Shown piece by piece: positions 45,601-57,181 of a stretch of 64,000 bases of DNA. This DNA comes from Persicaria tinctoria (lineage: Eukaryota > Streptophyta > Magnoliopsida > Caryophyllales > Polygonaceae). The notes under the pieces are model-generated. The model saw only the letters and a program-made list of their open reading frames with translations, ran no database searches and was not told where the DNA came from. Both the position numbers and the translations under genes were made by a program. The stretch spans positions 54,600,318-54,664,317 of the forward strand of contig JBANSL010000004.1 of assembly GCA_037127255.1 (NCBI GenBank), in the 5' to 3' direction. Position 1 is the stretch's first letter, and the number at the start of each line of letters is the position of its first letter.

Positions 45601-48600
45601 GGGTCTTTTTGAAACACCCTCTTGATTTGCTCAGGGTACGGGTGTGTACATCTTGACCCCCAAGACCTTGCCTTTAGTGGGATTACACTTATTTGATAAG
45701 TAAGTAAGAGTACCTTTCCATCTTATAGGGGAATATTTTATCACTGATGTAGTAATGTGGATTGAGTGGAAGGAAGGTTTATTTAAATACTTCATTTTTT
45801 TTTTCTTTGGCCAAATTCTGTAGGATAAATACCTGTTATGCCCATGAACTTTTAAAAGTGGGAAAATTACTTTGGCACATAATTAAACATGCTAAACTTC
45901 ATTTTTGTGTGTATATTTTTAGTTCTCGCTGTTTGCAATGTTTTTATTTTTAACCATATGGGTTATTTATTTATCTTCTATAGGCCACACTGCAAAATAC
46001 CTATCTTGTGGCCCATGAACCTGATGAAGAAAATATATTGCGCACAAGAACATATGATGTCAGCATAACGTATGTAACCAAGTTCTCTCCTTGCAAGTGC
46101 TATATTTAATTGCTTCTTAATCTTGTATCTGTGTTTGTATTCTGGAATCTGTGTAGTATTAGCCTTATGGGTCACTACTTACTATGAAGGTGCCTTGGTT
46201 TAACCTAAATACTAACCTATAACTCTTTAAGGCTGATATTACACAAATCTGCTATATTTTTACCATTTACCATCTGCCAAACTTTCATCATTTGATTATT
46301 CGACTAGATAAAGTTGATGGAAAAACAACTTAAAGGTCATTATACAGGACTGCTATGAACATTTATTACTTATCTTGCACTTAGCCTTTAGGGTTCTTTA
46401 GTGGCTATAGAATCGTAGCCTAATTTTTTTAAGAAAAAAATGACTACTTTCAGTTAATTGATTTCCCTTTTTGAAGTGTTGGGACTTGAACTGCACCACC
46501 TGAAAAGTGGGGAAACAACAAACAAAAATGAATTTAAGGGAGAGGAAGAGATGGACAGCTCATTGAGGTGGGCTGTTTTGCTAAGAGAGGATTGGAAGAG
46601 TTTTTTGGCGGTACCGAACACATGTACCTTGTGCAACCAGTTTGTGGAAGATGATATTCACCTATTCATAGAATGTCCCATCAACAATTTCCAACAACAA
46701 TTCCCTGGACAAATATCTCAAAACATTAACAACCTAATTACAGAAAACAGAGATATGAATCAAATTTTACAAATTTTAGGCTCTACTCTTCCGATGGAGA
46801 AGAAACAACATATAGCAATCAGATGGTGGACCATTTGGTTTATAAGAAACCAAACAATCTTTAGAAATGAAACCATCCCCTCTGCGGAGGCTATCAAGAA
46901 AATGATCACGAATAATATTGATAACTGGAGGAAAGCTAGTAGATGGAATGAAATGGAGGATGACGGCATACAGAAACAAAGTAAAGGAAAAGGGTTCTCT
47001 GAGACCAATAGGAAAACCTATCAATGGAGGAAACCTCCGGCGGGTAAATATAAGCTAAATTTTGACGGATCTTTTAAATCCGACACAAACAGTTCCATTG
47101 GATACATCATCAGAGACTGGCGTGGAGACCCAATCAACATTGGTGGAAAAGCTAATGGTGGACAATCACCCCTTATAGCGGAAGCCTTAGCTCTACGCCT
47201 AGGGTTAGAAAAAGCGAGAGAACTAAACATAACCGATCTAATAATAGAAGGAGACTCAAAGATTATCACGGACTACCTAAGATCACAAGTTGGTTGCCCT
47301 TGGGAAATAGAAATGGTTATGTCTGATATCCAAAGTCTTCTCCAAGGAATAAGGAATGTTAGTGTATCACATATCCCCCGTATTGGTAACCGGGTAGCGG
47401 ATAAGGTTGCACACCTTTGCTACTCTACCAGGGGGTCTGAGCTTTACCTCGATACAGGTCTTCTTGACCTCATCCGACAGGATGCTTTCGGATAGGGTTC
47501 TCCATCCGAATTTTTACCTAATCAAAAAAAAAAAAAAAAAAAAAAAAAAAGGCTTAGCTGTTTGACCAGTCAAAAATGTTGATATCTTGTTTTGCAATTT
47601 GCTTAGTTAGCGGATTCATTCTAATCAATTAATTTTTAAAACACTGATAATAGCAGCATTTTGAGAATAAGGGTTAGCATATTGGAAAGAAGATGACAAC
47701 TTTTGCAAAAATATTTTGTCCTTTCTACTTTTAACAAAATATACATGTTTTTATTCCACTCTACACATTCCAACAAGTAGCTAATTGTAAATCTTTATAA
47801 GCTAACTTTATGAAATACTCCTTATCTTTATCCAAATAGCTAATTTCATCTGCTAGTCAAATAGGCTCGGGATATCATCTAGTTGCTACTAAAAACAAAT
47901 GTTATCCATCCGCTTTCAGCTGATTGCTAAACATGACCAATATTATGGCCTTCACATATACTCAGAGATGAGAAGATTGAGTTCATTTCTTAATCTGACC
48001 TTCACATATACTCAAATGTGATAAAGTTGAGTCAGATTATCCAATAGCCGTTCTCAGTGTAGCACTATTAGAAGCAGTTAAGTAACATCTTTTTTGTAAT
48101 TTTTTCAGATATGACAAGTACTACCAAACTCCTCGGGTATGGCTTACTGGTTATGATGAGGTAGGCTTCTGTTGCATTACTTCTTATATTTGTGCTTTTG
48201 GTTTATACAATTCTTTGTCTTGCAACAAATATTAATGTTGCTTGTGTATGGAAAATCGAAGATATTATGTTTCATGCTTACCCCACCCTCATGAATTCAC
48301 AAACATATGCCTACTCCTGCGTACTGATGGGAAAATTGCTTTCTTGGGAGTTTAGACTTTGGGCTTTGATAAACTACTTCTGCCAAGTTGGAAATGTGGA
48401 AGGGCTGATTGCTTTTCTCTTGTTGGATTTAAACCTGATGATGTGTAAAAAAATGTTCCGCAATGAGGATAATATATAACAAGGTAAATTGAGGTAGAAA
48501 AGAAAAATATGTTAGAAGAAAAAGACCAAAGTAGTGGTTTATAAGATGATGAAGAACAGAAACCAATTTGAATAAGAAACTGTAGTGATTCTAATAGGCT

Positions 48601-50067
48601 TCTTGTCGCTAATGTCTTTTACACGGGTGCTGTTTAAAAAAGTGAGGAGATTGGATTGTAAGAAGGCTCTAATGACTGAGCTTTTGTTGGTTCTGTGCAG
48701 TCAAGGATGCTGTTACAACCAGAGCTCGTGCTGGAAGACGTTAGCCAAGACCATGCCCGCAAAACGGTTAGACATTTTTACTGTCAAATTCTTCTGTTAA
48801 GTTGTCACTTGGCCCATTCATTGACTTGGCAAAAAGGGGAAACTATTTTATCTCCCTATGATAGATGTTTGGGATGATTTTTTGAGCAAATAGTGAAGTG
48901 AAGTACGAGATTTTCATCTGATTTACCGTGTTTTGTGTCTGCCCTTTATTGAATCATTTGTCTAATACTCTGTAGAACCACAACTTCATTTTGTTTCTAA
49001 TGTACTCCCTCCGTTTCCAATTATCTGTCGTTTTGAGGTTAGGAGGGATTGTAAAATTAATTTACGTTCTCCATTTTTAAATTTTTTTTTTTTTGGTAAT
49101 GATGTTCTCCCTTTTTAATTGTACAATACTCTGTTTCCAATTATCTCCATTTTTTAATTTGCCACTAAAATCTTAATCCCTTCAAATTTAAATTTGGGCT
49201 CCAAAATGTGGGTTGTTTAGGTGGAGAAGATGGAAGATTATGAGTCACTTCCTTGAGGTTATCCGTACCAGCCTTCACAATTATAATTCCTTAATTTGTG
49301 TGCAACCTTCTAAAGTGTCAATTAATTGGAAACGGAGGGAGTATTAGCAAAGATTTTGTCTTCGAACCTCAATGTGTTCTTTTATTTGTGACATCTAACA
49401 TTCCTCCATCCTCCATGTCTCTTTTATTATTTAGTTGGATCACATCTTTTATCTGTGGTACCAAATGTCCGGGCCTTGTTCGTTTTTCTGTTTACAGGTA
49501 ACTATAGAAGATGGTAATACATACCTGATTTTTCTGTTTACAGGTAACTATAGAAGATCACCCTCACTTACCTGGAAAGCATGCTTCTATACACCCATGT
49601 CGACATGGTGCAGTCATGAAGAAAATCATTGACGTTTTGATGTCACGTGGAGTTGAGCCAGAAGTCGACAAGTGAGTTTGTTTTAATGCCTCTATACAAT
49701 CTGTTTTTGTCCTTCTAGATCCTATCTTGGATCTAGCCAATGGTACATTTAACCTTTTGGTCAATTATTGAAGGTAGATGTTCACATCCCATGGATTAAT
49801 GATAATTGTCACAATGTTATTTCTTTCTTTAATTTTATATTAACGGGCAAGGGCTTTCTAGTCCAGAAACCTCAGTGTTGCCATTGATCTTAATCTATTC
49901 CATGTCCATGTCATTTGTCCTAGTTATCGCGCACAGGTTTTTATTTTGCCACCTCTCTGGTTTGTAACAGGTACCTGTTCTTATTTTTGAAGTTCATGGC
50001 ATCAGTAATCCCCACTATTGAATATGACTACACGATGGACTTCGATATGGGTAGCTCCAGCACATAG
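42661..50067 (+). CDS. ATG3: Autophagy E2-like enzyme ATG3, nine exons, 313 aa
   Basis: ATG3 receives ATG8 from the E1-like ATG7 on a cysteine and transfers it to phosphatidylethanolamine on autophagic membranes. Exons: 42661-42821, 44146-44216, 44771-44887, 44971-45134, 45984-46069, 48109-48160, 48701-48766, 49544-49671, 49971-50067. They total 942 bp, 313 codons plus TAG, the usual plant length, all with GT-AG introns and matching phases. Visible features: [20 protein letters not shown] at the N-terminus, an acidic flexible region ([20 protein letters not shown]), [17 protein letters not shown] of the E2 fold, and the catalytic [17 protein letters not shown]. Intron 5 holds a LINE, intron 7 a MITE and a 46-bp duplication at the exon 8 acceptor. 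It converges on the oxidoreductase gene. Possible polyadenylation signals (AATAAA) occur from 50350. Confidence 0.96.
42822..44145 (+). other. ATG3 intron 1
   Basis: GT-AG intron of 1.3 kb. Its middle (43290-43880) contains phrases such as CCCGTTTGTTTCAACC and AATCAAACACCTTGAG that resemble hAT-type MITE ends, plus a G-rich stretch, but no paired ends or duplications could be defined. No gene inside. Confidence 0.6.
46450..47550 (+). mobile_element. 5'-truncated LINE inserted in ATG3 intron 5
   Basis: An open frame covering the LINE 3' end is followed by a 27-base A tail (47524-47550), all in the same orientation as ATG3. The exact 5' junction is unclear and no target duplication was found by eye. 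Intron 5 is about 2.0 kb, of which this insertion accounts for roughly half. ATG3 splice sites on both sides are intact. Confidence 0.8.
46458..47495 (+). CDS. LINE ORF2 C-terminal part: zinc-binding and RNase H domains, 345 codons open
   Basis: The frame is open but partial: endonuclease and reverse transcriptase are missing because of 5' truncation. Residues ~54-75 contain the [19 protein letters not shown] zinc-binding linker of plant LINEs. Residues ~190-330 form an RNase H domain of the plant LINE type (RVT_3): [32 protein letters not shown] and NRVADKVAH supply the expected four acidic catalytic residues. The downstream sequence leads straight into the A tail. The start codon shown is simply the first in frame; this is not a host gene. 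The same family is decayed at 9479-10475. The uninterrupted frame suggests a relatively young insertion. Confidence 0.85.
   Translation: MISLFEVLGLELHHLKSGETTNKNEFKGEEEMDSSLRWAVLLREDWKSFLAVPNTCTLCNQFVEDDIHLFIECPINNFQQQFPGQISQNINNLITENRDMNQILQILGSTLPMEKKQHIAIRWWTIWFIRNQTIFRNETIPSAEAIKKMITNNIDNWRKASRWNEMEDDGIQKQSKGKGFSETNRKTYQWRKPPAGKYKLNFDGSFKSDTNSSIGYIIRDWRGDPINIGGKANGGQSPLIAEALALRLGLEKARELNITDLIIEGDSKIITDYLRSQVGCPWEIEMVMSDIQSLLQGIRNVSVSHIPRIGNRVADKVAHLCYSTRGSELYLDTGLLDLIRQDAFG
49005..49341. mobile_element. Stowaway-like MITE in ATG3 intron 7
   Basis: CTCCCTCCGTTTCCAATTA at the left and TAATTGGAAACGGAGGGAG at the right are inverse, with TA on both flanks. The 337-bp element is non-coding and distinct from the CGTTCGGCAAAAC family. 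Confidence 0.9.
49485..49561 (+). repeat. 46-bp tandem duplication across the ATG3 exon 8 acceptor
   Basis: TTTTTCTGTTTACAG followed by GTAACTATAGAAGAT occurs twice, offset by 46 bp (exon-like starts at 49498 and 49544). The downstream copy continues into the real exon. The upstream copy ends in a donor-like GGTAATAC and could be used as a decoy acceptor or cryptic 16-base exon. Confidence 0.9.
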
Positions 50068-50664
50068 ACACCGGGTTACCGTAACTAATCCTGCAGCACT
50101 TAACTTCTCTTTTCTGCTGAGTTATTGATGTTTCAATTCAGATTCTGATTCTTCCTCGTCCTTGGCGTATTTTCAGATATCCGGATGTCATGATCAATTC
50201 AATTGCCTGAAAATTCAAGTGGATGAAGCACCTTGTAAATACCTGCAGCTTTGTTTCTTATATGAACTGAATTTGTACAATTACTAAATCCTCCTAATGG
50301 GAACTGAACAAATTTGGTTTAATGTCAATCTTCCGAAAAGCAAGAACTCAATAAATAAATAAATAATTGTTTTTCTATGTCATTTGATTTATAACTGAAG
50401 TACTGAACAATTTTGACTTCAAATTAAGTTATACCAGATTCAATACAAAGTTACAAACAAGTGGATCAATTTTGCAATACTAGTTTAGATATGATATTCC
50501 AATTGCAAAATTAAACCAAATTCAAGTCATAATAACATGCTATAGATTTATGATAAACCCTATGATTGACATCCATGCGAAACACTATACATTTATTAAC
50601 AAGTCTATCAAGATTTGAGTCCCCCTCGTTGTATGAATCCAAGAGGAATTGCATAAATGGCTGA
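50068..50664. other. 3' UTRs and gap between two convergent genes
   Basis: Contains the ATG3 3' UTR (AATAAA repeats at 50350-50365) and, on the other strand, a likely poly(A) signal for the oxidoreductase (minus AATAAA at 50592-50597). No other gene. Confidence 0.6.
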
Positions 50665-52615
50665 TCAGGAAACCTTGAGCAGCAAGCCAATGTTATGTCC
50701 CCAACTCGAATCAGAAGGTATAAGCACGACAGACCCAGAAGTCTTCCTGCTCCCGAGATCTTCATGTGCGAGTGCAGCTTGAGACAGAGGGTACTTGTGA
50801 TTCACCCGAACGCGTAATACACCAGAAGCAAGGTTTTCAAATACCTCCCTGGCAGCTTCTAGGAGCTCGTTTCGTGTTGTATTGTAATGCTTGAGACCTG
50901 GTCTCGTCAAGAAGAGAGATTTTGCACTGAGTGCTGAAATTGGAACTGGATCCGGTAACCCTGATGACTGCCCGAAGAGAACCATGTATCCTCGGAGCTT
51001 TAAGCAGGCCAACGAACCCTGATGACACAGATTTTTGTTTAGCAAAGATCAGTAGCCCTTTTCGAAAATCGTTGTCCTTTGACAATGTTAATGTTTTCTT
51101 TGATCTTACTCTAAAATCGAGTAGAGCCACTACGAGGATAAATCACTCCCTGACAAGTTCCAATTGAACATTTTTCCATCCATTAGAACGAATTGGAAGT
51201 GATCGGGTTTCACTCTTTCAAGTTAAGACCATAAGGTGGTGATCTATTTCCTAGTCAAATGTCATCAAGGAGAAGGAATCGAGTTAACATAACAAGAGTC
51301 AAAGGAAACAGTTACCTCAAACGTGTCTTTTCCGACAGAATCATAGACGACATCAACCCCTTTCCGGGAGGTTAGTTCGTTGACACGAGAGACGAAATCC
51401 TCGTGCTTGTAGTTTATAGCATGATGGCATCCATCACTCTTAGCCTGAGCAGCCTTCTCCTCAGTCGATACAGTGCCAATCACGGTGGCTCCAAGAGCAT
51501 TCGCCCATTGGCATAACAATGACCCGGTACCACCAGCAGCAGCATGAATAAGGACAGTGTGACCCGCCTCCACCTGTGATTTCGCAACTTTATGGTTCTA
51601 CCCGAATAAGGACAGCTATGTGCTTTCTCCTTTAGATGGTCTGGAAATTATTTACCTTGAAGCACTGGCGAACCAAGTATCGAGCTGTCATACCCTTAGT
51701 TAGGACAGATGCAACGACGACAGGATCGAGAGATGTCGGGACAGGCACAAGTACACTAGCTGGAAGAATTTGCTCTTCAGCATATGAACCCAATGGACTA
51801 CCAGCATAAGCAACAAGATCCCCTAGTTCCGGGTCAGTCACTCCTGGGCCAACGGCTATCACCTCTCCTACTCCCTCCATCCCTGCAAAGCTCACCAAAC
51901 GGAAGAGTATGTAAATGCATAGTGAGAGATTCGACATCTATTTTGATAGGATGTTCAACTCAGATAAGAACTCCATCGTTGAATGTGGTCGAGCAAAATC
52001 CAGCAAACCTGGGGTAAAGGGAAGATCTGCCTTGTATAATCCGGTGCGGTAGTACGTATCAACGAAATTCAGCCCGATGGCCTTATATTTCACACGGATC
52101 TCGCCCTCATGCGGCTCACCAATCTCCACATCCTCCCATTTGAGAACCTATACACATCAACAAAGCATATAATTGAGTGAGAAATGAGCACAAGTAGGGC
52201 ACTGCCAACGCCCAAAACCTTCAACTAACAAACAAGGGTCTTAAAGGTTGTAGTTTGGACTTTGGAGAAGGTCTATGCAAATTGATCAAAGTTTATAACC
52301 ATATTTTAAGGGTTTTACTAGAATTGATCACGGTGCTATAGTTGGGAACAACTTCATGGTATGACCTAAGCTCAACTCAATTCAATCATGAACCTCCATC
52401 CCCAACAAAATACAGATTTGTTTTTTTTCAGCTGGGTATTTCAACAAACACCTAGTGTGCATCGTATTGCAAAGCCCAGAATTTCTTCCAGACTCGATAA
52501 TAAAACTAAACAGAGAGCTGAGAGTATATAGTAGTACCTCAGGGCCACCGAGCTCATGAACTCTGATTGCTTTCACCATTTGCATCTCTTGATGGTGATT
52601 GGAGGAAAACTGCAA
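50665..52615 (-). CDS. NADPH:quinone oxidoreductase, zeta-crystallin type (MDR superfamily), five exons, 351 aa
   Basis: Medium-chain reductase that would use NADPH to reduce quinones or related carbonyls in the cytosol; the exact substrate is not deducible. Exons (minus): 52538-52615, 52009-52147, 51656-51882, 51316-51573, 50665-51018, total 1056 bp in frame, all GT-AG. N-terminal GroES-like fold: [52 protein letters not shown]. Rossmann fold: [49 protein letters not shown]-terminal part: [18 protein letters not shown] and SGSVVLIP. Zinc-binding cysteines of alcohol dehydrogenases are absent, as in zeta-crystallins. The first ATG gives 12 extra residues; homologues I recall start at the second in-frame Met (52579), so either may be used. 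Two nested MITEs lie just upstream. Confidence 0.93.
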
Positions 52616-52699
52616 TCGCTCTTGCTATCACTCAGTTGGTTTGATCCTTCGATTCCTCTGCACAATATGGATTAACTTTTTTGCCAATAATAAATGTTA

Positions 52700-53125
52700 C
52701 TCACTCCGTCCAAAAATACATTGACTTTTACTATTTATGCACGTTTTTTTAAGAGTTAAAAACTATACTCCCTCCGTTCAAGTATGTAAGATCATTTACT
52801 TTTCGGCACGTAATTTAAGGAGCTAAATACTACATAAAATATTGATTTTTTTAAAATAATTTTTTTACATTTTAATACTTATTAATAAAAAGTGTTATAA
52901 TGTAAAAAAATAATTTTAAAAAAATTAATATTTTATATAGGATTTAACTCATTAAACTACGTGCCGAAAAGTAAAGGATCTTATATTTCCGAACGGAGGG
53001 AGTATAAAATATTAACTTTTTTTTTAACTTTTTTTAATAATTACAAACTTATTATAGTTTTTACCTTCTTAAAAAAGCGAAGCGTGCGTGAATAGTAAAT
53101 GCAATGTATTTTTGGACGGATGTAG
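52700..53125. mobile_element. Stowaway-like MITE, outer element of a nested pair
   Basis: The left end CTCACTCCGTCCAAAAATAC and right end GTATTTTTGGACGGATGTAG are inverse with a few changes, and TA flanks both sides. Its interior is split by a second MITE. Without that insertion it would be about 190 bp. It starts 85 bp upstream of the oxidoreductase start codon. Confidence 0.85.
52768..53002. mobile_element. Stowaway-like MITE nested inside 52700-53125
   Basis: CTCCCTCCGTTCAAGTATG at the left and CGAACGGAGGGAG at the right, TA on both flanks. The inverse similarity continues inward (TTTACTTTTCGGCACGTA and TACGTGCCGAAAAGTAAA), so the arms are long. Confidence 0.9.
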
Positions 53126-53151
53126 TATAGTAATTAGCTTCATAACCATTT

Positions 53152-53450
53152 AAAGAAGGTGTTAGTGGAATGTGACAACCAAACGCTTATTAAGACAATA
53201 AATGGAAGAGGTATCGTCAACTGGAAAATCACACATCCAGTGGAAAAGATCCGCTCATTGGCTAGAGATTTTAATCAAATAGAGTTATGTCATTGCTTCA
53301 GAGAAACCAACAAAGTAGCTGAATATATAGCTAGACATGACATCATTTGTAATAGATCTACAATCTCTTATAACAGGGATCTATATTCCATCATCCTTCG
53401 GGATGATCATGGTTGTACTTTACGCACGCCAAATGTTTGCCTACTAAAAA
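53152..53450 (+). pseudogene. 5'-truncated LINE: RNase H end of ORF2
   Basis: Reads VECDNQTLIKTINGR, then IRSLARDFNQIELCHCFRET and NKVAEYIARH, the last third of the plant LINE RNase H domain, and ends LRTPNVCLL before a short A tract. AACCATTT at 53144-53151 and 53451-53458 is a plausible 8-bp duplication. Same family as 39007-39173, and a different family from the LINE in ATG3. Confidence 0.75.
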
Positions 53451-53458
53451 AACCATTT

Positions 53459-54297
53459 TTTGTATGAAATATTAAATCTTCTATTCCATAAATCCTCCAT
53501 AATTAGAAAAAAAAATTATATTCACAATAATAAAAATATATCTATTTAGATTAATAATCTATATAAAATTAATACTATAATTCAGAACATATCATACAAA
53601 TTTTCATAAACATCATAGTTTTTTATTAAAAAAATATATCCATCTAATAAGAAGTCAATTAAAAGCTCTAAACATTAAGTAGAAAAAGTTTTTTATATAA
53701 ATAATAATAATAAGTCTAAAATATGTCCTTATAAAATAAAATAAATATAAAATAAGCCAATTAAATCTCCAACCATTAGTAGGAGGAGAAATTAAAAACA
53801 TTATTTTTTTATATAATGATAAGCCTAGAATTTACCCTAATAAAAATAAATAATAAAATAAGTGAATGAATAAATCTATATATAACATATAAAAGAGGAT
53901 TTTGTTTTGCCCAATAAATTAAATGCAATACCGAAATATATCCTTAACAATTAGAAAAACTTATAGATTAAAAATAATAACAATATATCTATTTAGATCA
54001 ACTATTTTTAAATTAATATTGTAAATCATAATAATTATATTTTTATATTAAAAATCATAATAATCATATAAATTGGCATAACCATCATCGTTTTTAATTA
54101 AAAATCAATATATTAAATTGTAAGAGAACTTATAAAAGAGATGTTTGCATGCCCAATAAATTCATTCACTAAATACTTTCTCAACAATTAGAAAAATCCT
54201 TTTTAGATTAACAATACTCATCTATTTAAGTTAACCATTTTAAAATCAATATTAAATCATAATATATCATATAAATTTGAATAAAAATCATCTTTCT
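53459..54297. repeat. AT-rich, three degenerate repeats of ~200-250 bp
   Basis: Phrases AATTAGAAAAA, ATATATCTATTTAGATTAA, ATCATATAAATTT and CATAACCATCAT recur in the same order starting near 53500, 53940 and 54180. GCCCAATAAATT occurs near 53919 and 54151. There is no gene. Confidence 0.55.
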
Positions 54298-54779
54298 TTA
54301 TTACAAGGGTAATTTGCTAAAATAACCCTTTTGGGTGAAACCCTTGCACACCTAACCCCATCCGGAAAAAAATTGCACAATTCGGGATATCCGGTTTTTT
54401 GGTTCAACCGGTAGCCAGTTGCAAAGGAGAGAAAGGGAAGAGAGAAGGGGGGTCGGAGGTGGGCGAGGAAGGAAGGAGAAGGAAGGGGATCGAGGCGCGG
54501 CGCAGGAGGAGGCGGTCCAGGCGGAGGCATCTCCCTCGACGGTGGATTGCTCGAGGCGATGAGCAGGCAGAGGGATCTCCCTCGAGGTGAGGCGCAGACG
54601 ACTAGAAGAGGATCGGCGCTCCGAAGTGTTGAGGATTTCAACTGGCAAAGTAAAGTGCTCAAGACGGAGGCTCCAGGGTCAGTGGGAGGGCTCGAGCTTA
54701 GTTGACAAGAAGGGAGAAGGAGGGGGGTCGGTGGCGGCGGCTAGGGTTTCGATTTGAAAAAGCCATGAGCTGTTCAGAT

Positions 54780-55500
54780 ACCGGCGAGATTTCTTCGTCT
54801 AGCATCCCAGAATCGTGCTTTTTCAGGTTCTCTTCAACAATTCTCTTCAAGATTGAACCAATCGAGGTTGAAGATGTATATCTTTATCCCTATCTTCCTG
54901 TACTAGGAATCTGTCACTTGTCTATGGCTTCTAGTAAACTTAACATCATTTCAATTTGCATAGTAAATTAGTAATGACTGGTGAGTGAGACAGCGGTGTA
55001 TTCTGATGATATCACCTATATCTGTATTTGATAAAGTGCCTCCTAGGAGTTGATATCTTGTCCTAGAATGTGGTTTTATAACTATCCACAACTTCCTGAG
55101 TTCCATTTCCACAACTGCCTGAGTTCTAAATGGTGCCTCTGTCCTAGAATATGGTTTTATTAAAAACAAATCATGTAGTACTTTATTTTTAAGGTTGATG
55201 ATGTGTTCAGTCTTTGCAGTTGGGGGGATGAGGTAGGATGGTATTGTCGGGCAGGGGGACTCAGTGAGGGGGTGTGAACGATTGGGAGGGCAAGCTAACT
55301 AGGTATTGCTCTTTGGAATTGATTTGGTAATGCCCTTCAAAGGACTTAAGCTATGGCTTGCAGTCTAGAAATTGCAGATACAGTTCCTGACTACTTGTTC
55401 TTAACTTTTTGCATTCATATATATCATAGAATTTGTTGATACGATGCTTTAATTAGTTTGGCTGCAAAATCTTAATCTTATTCACCCGCTCGTGTTGTAT
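54780..55500. other. No gene recognised
   Basis: A plus frame (54702-54971) is open from the GC-rich leader but matches nothing I know. Two phrases around TCCTAGAATRTGGTTTTATT are repeated near 55059 and 55142. It may be intron sequence of the captured PRP39 gene. Confidence 0.4.
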
Positions 55501-55505
55501 TGCAG

Positions 55506-56324
55506 GACATACCAGCAATTCATTTCTTCAATGCTGGTTTTAAGGAGCAGATAGGTGATGTTTGTGGTGCACGTTCTGCATTTCTTCATTTTGATCTGCC
55601 TTCAGAATCTTCGTTTATTGAGCATACAATGCGAAGGGCTAATATGGAAAAACGACTGGTAATGCAACTCGAAGAAGACCTAAATTCTCCATGACTCCGT
55701 CTACTTTATTTCAAGCATATATCTTTCTATGTTAATTAAATAGATACCTTCCCAATTAGTTTGTTAAATTTTGTCAGGGAAACAATGTTGCAGCATATAA
55801 AAGGAGGCTCTTGCTTTAGCCACCAAAGAAATGCCAAACACTCTTTCTGAATATTGGATTAATGGCTTCGTTTTTTTATGGGCCGTTTGAGGTTTGGGTT
55901 ATATTACAAGCTTGAGCGATTTATAGGTCTACAATAACCCTTTGTTAGAAATGAAAACATGTTCAACTCTAGCACTATAATTCTGTTGCTCGGTTCTCAG
56001 GTCTTACCACATCTGACAACTCTAAGGCTGCTCTTTTGGTATGCTAAAACTTCTATTTGTTCCTTGTGCTCTCCTTTAGCTTTTAATGAGATTATATTAT
56101 GGTCGAACATGAATGCTTGAGTACAATCATTATTTGAGAATAGACGCTAGTGATTGGCTTTATTTCAACTTTCAACTCTACAGTATTGATCTACTTTGTG
56201 ATGTTAATAAATCCTAATGATTTAACTCATATGTTTGTCTTAGGTTACAAATAGTGTTGATGCTGCGAGGGATATTTTGATCGATGGAATTCGAACGGTG
56301 GCCAACTGCAAACTTCTCTTGGAG
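55506..56324 (+). pseudogene. PRP39-like pre-mRNA processing factor fragment, several exons
   Basis: PRP39 is a HAT-repeat protein of the U1 snRNP. Exon 55506-55658 reads AIHFFNAGFKEQIGDVCGAR, then HTMRRANMEKRL, ending at GTAATG. Exon start at 55778 reads GNNVAAYKRRL then meets a stop. Exon 56244-56324 reads VTNSVDAARDILIDGIRTV then CKLLLE before a GT. These fit consecutive HAT-repeat segments (FKEQ-GD--GAR, ANME-RLGN, ARDIL--G). Introns are retained, so the copy came from genomic DNA. The stop and missing flanks make it non-functional. Confidence 0.6.
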
Positions 56325-56329
56325 GTTAT

Positions 56330-56849
56330 GAAAGGATAAAGAGCGCTATCAACCTACTCAAGCGTCTTGTTGCAGTCTAATGCACCTAACCTCAAGCGTC
56401 CTTCCTCAAGGAAGCTTATGAAATGATAAAGAACGCTAGCATTACTGATTACTCTATACATCAATGTACTAGTGTGTAATAAACTTGCACAGGATCAAGG
56501 GTTGTTTCTCCTGTGAACCCGTTATTTTTTGTTTTTATTTTAATGTATGCGTTGTCTCCTTTATTTTGTTCGTCATTAGTTAGGTTGAAGAAGAAGATTA
56601 TAAATGTACTTGATATGGTAGACTTCAGTGTTAGTAGTGTTATTGTATCCAAAGGCATCTTAAGTCATCAAGCTTGCTAAACTTCCTTTGGCTTCATAGA
56701 TTGAGAATGTCCACGTTTGATTTCTTGCTACTGCAAGCTTGACATTTATCTATTTCCCTTCTTTATCTTATAGCTTTATCTATTTGCCTTATATATATAA
56801 TCTTCATTTAAAAAAGATATTGATGGTGAAAAGCTTGCCTTAATAAAAA
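56330..56849. other. No gene recognised
   Basis: Continuation after the PRP39-like fragment, with a 3'-UTR-like AT-rich composition. Phrases of TATGAAAGGATAAAGAGCGCTA type are duplicated at 56327 and 56416. Confidence 0.4.
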
Positions 56850-57180
56850 TAACATGACAGGTTATACTATTTAACATGACAGGTAATGCGAATAACATGA
56901 CATGTAATGCGAATCGATCATCTTCTCCTTAATGAAAGAAAATAACATGACATGTAATGCTATTAACATGACAGTTTATACCCTTTAACATGACAAGTAA
57001 TGCGAATTGATCATCTTCTCCTTAATGAAAGAATATAACATGACATGTAATGCTATTAACATGACAGTTCATACCCTTTAACATGACAGGTAATGCGAAT
57101 CGATCCTCTTCTCCTTAATGAAAGAAAATAACATGACATGTAATGCTATTAACATTACAGTTTATACCCTTTAACTTGAC
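56850..57180. repeat. ACATGACA-word array, 93-bp period (locus 2)
   Basis: Units such as AACATGACAGGTAATGCGAA, AACATGACATGTAATGCTAT and TCTTCTCCTTAATGAAAG repeat; the last marker recurs at 56921, 57014 and 57107. The same units occur inversely at 30435-30590 in locus 1. Confidence 0.9.
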
Positions 57181-57181
57181 A

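Noticed and set aside
54288..54662. 98-124-codon minus frames next to locus 2
   Set aside because: Pro/Ser/Arg-rich frames in a GC-rich leader overlapping open frames on the plus strand. No motif supports a gene.
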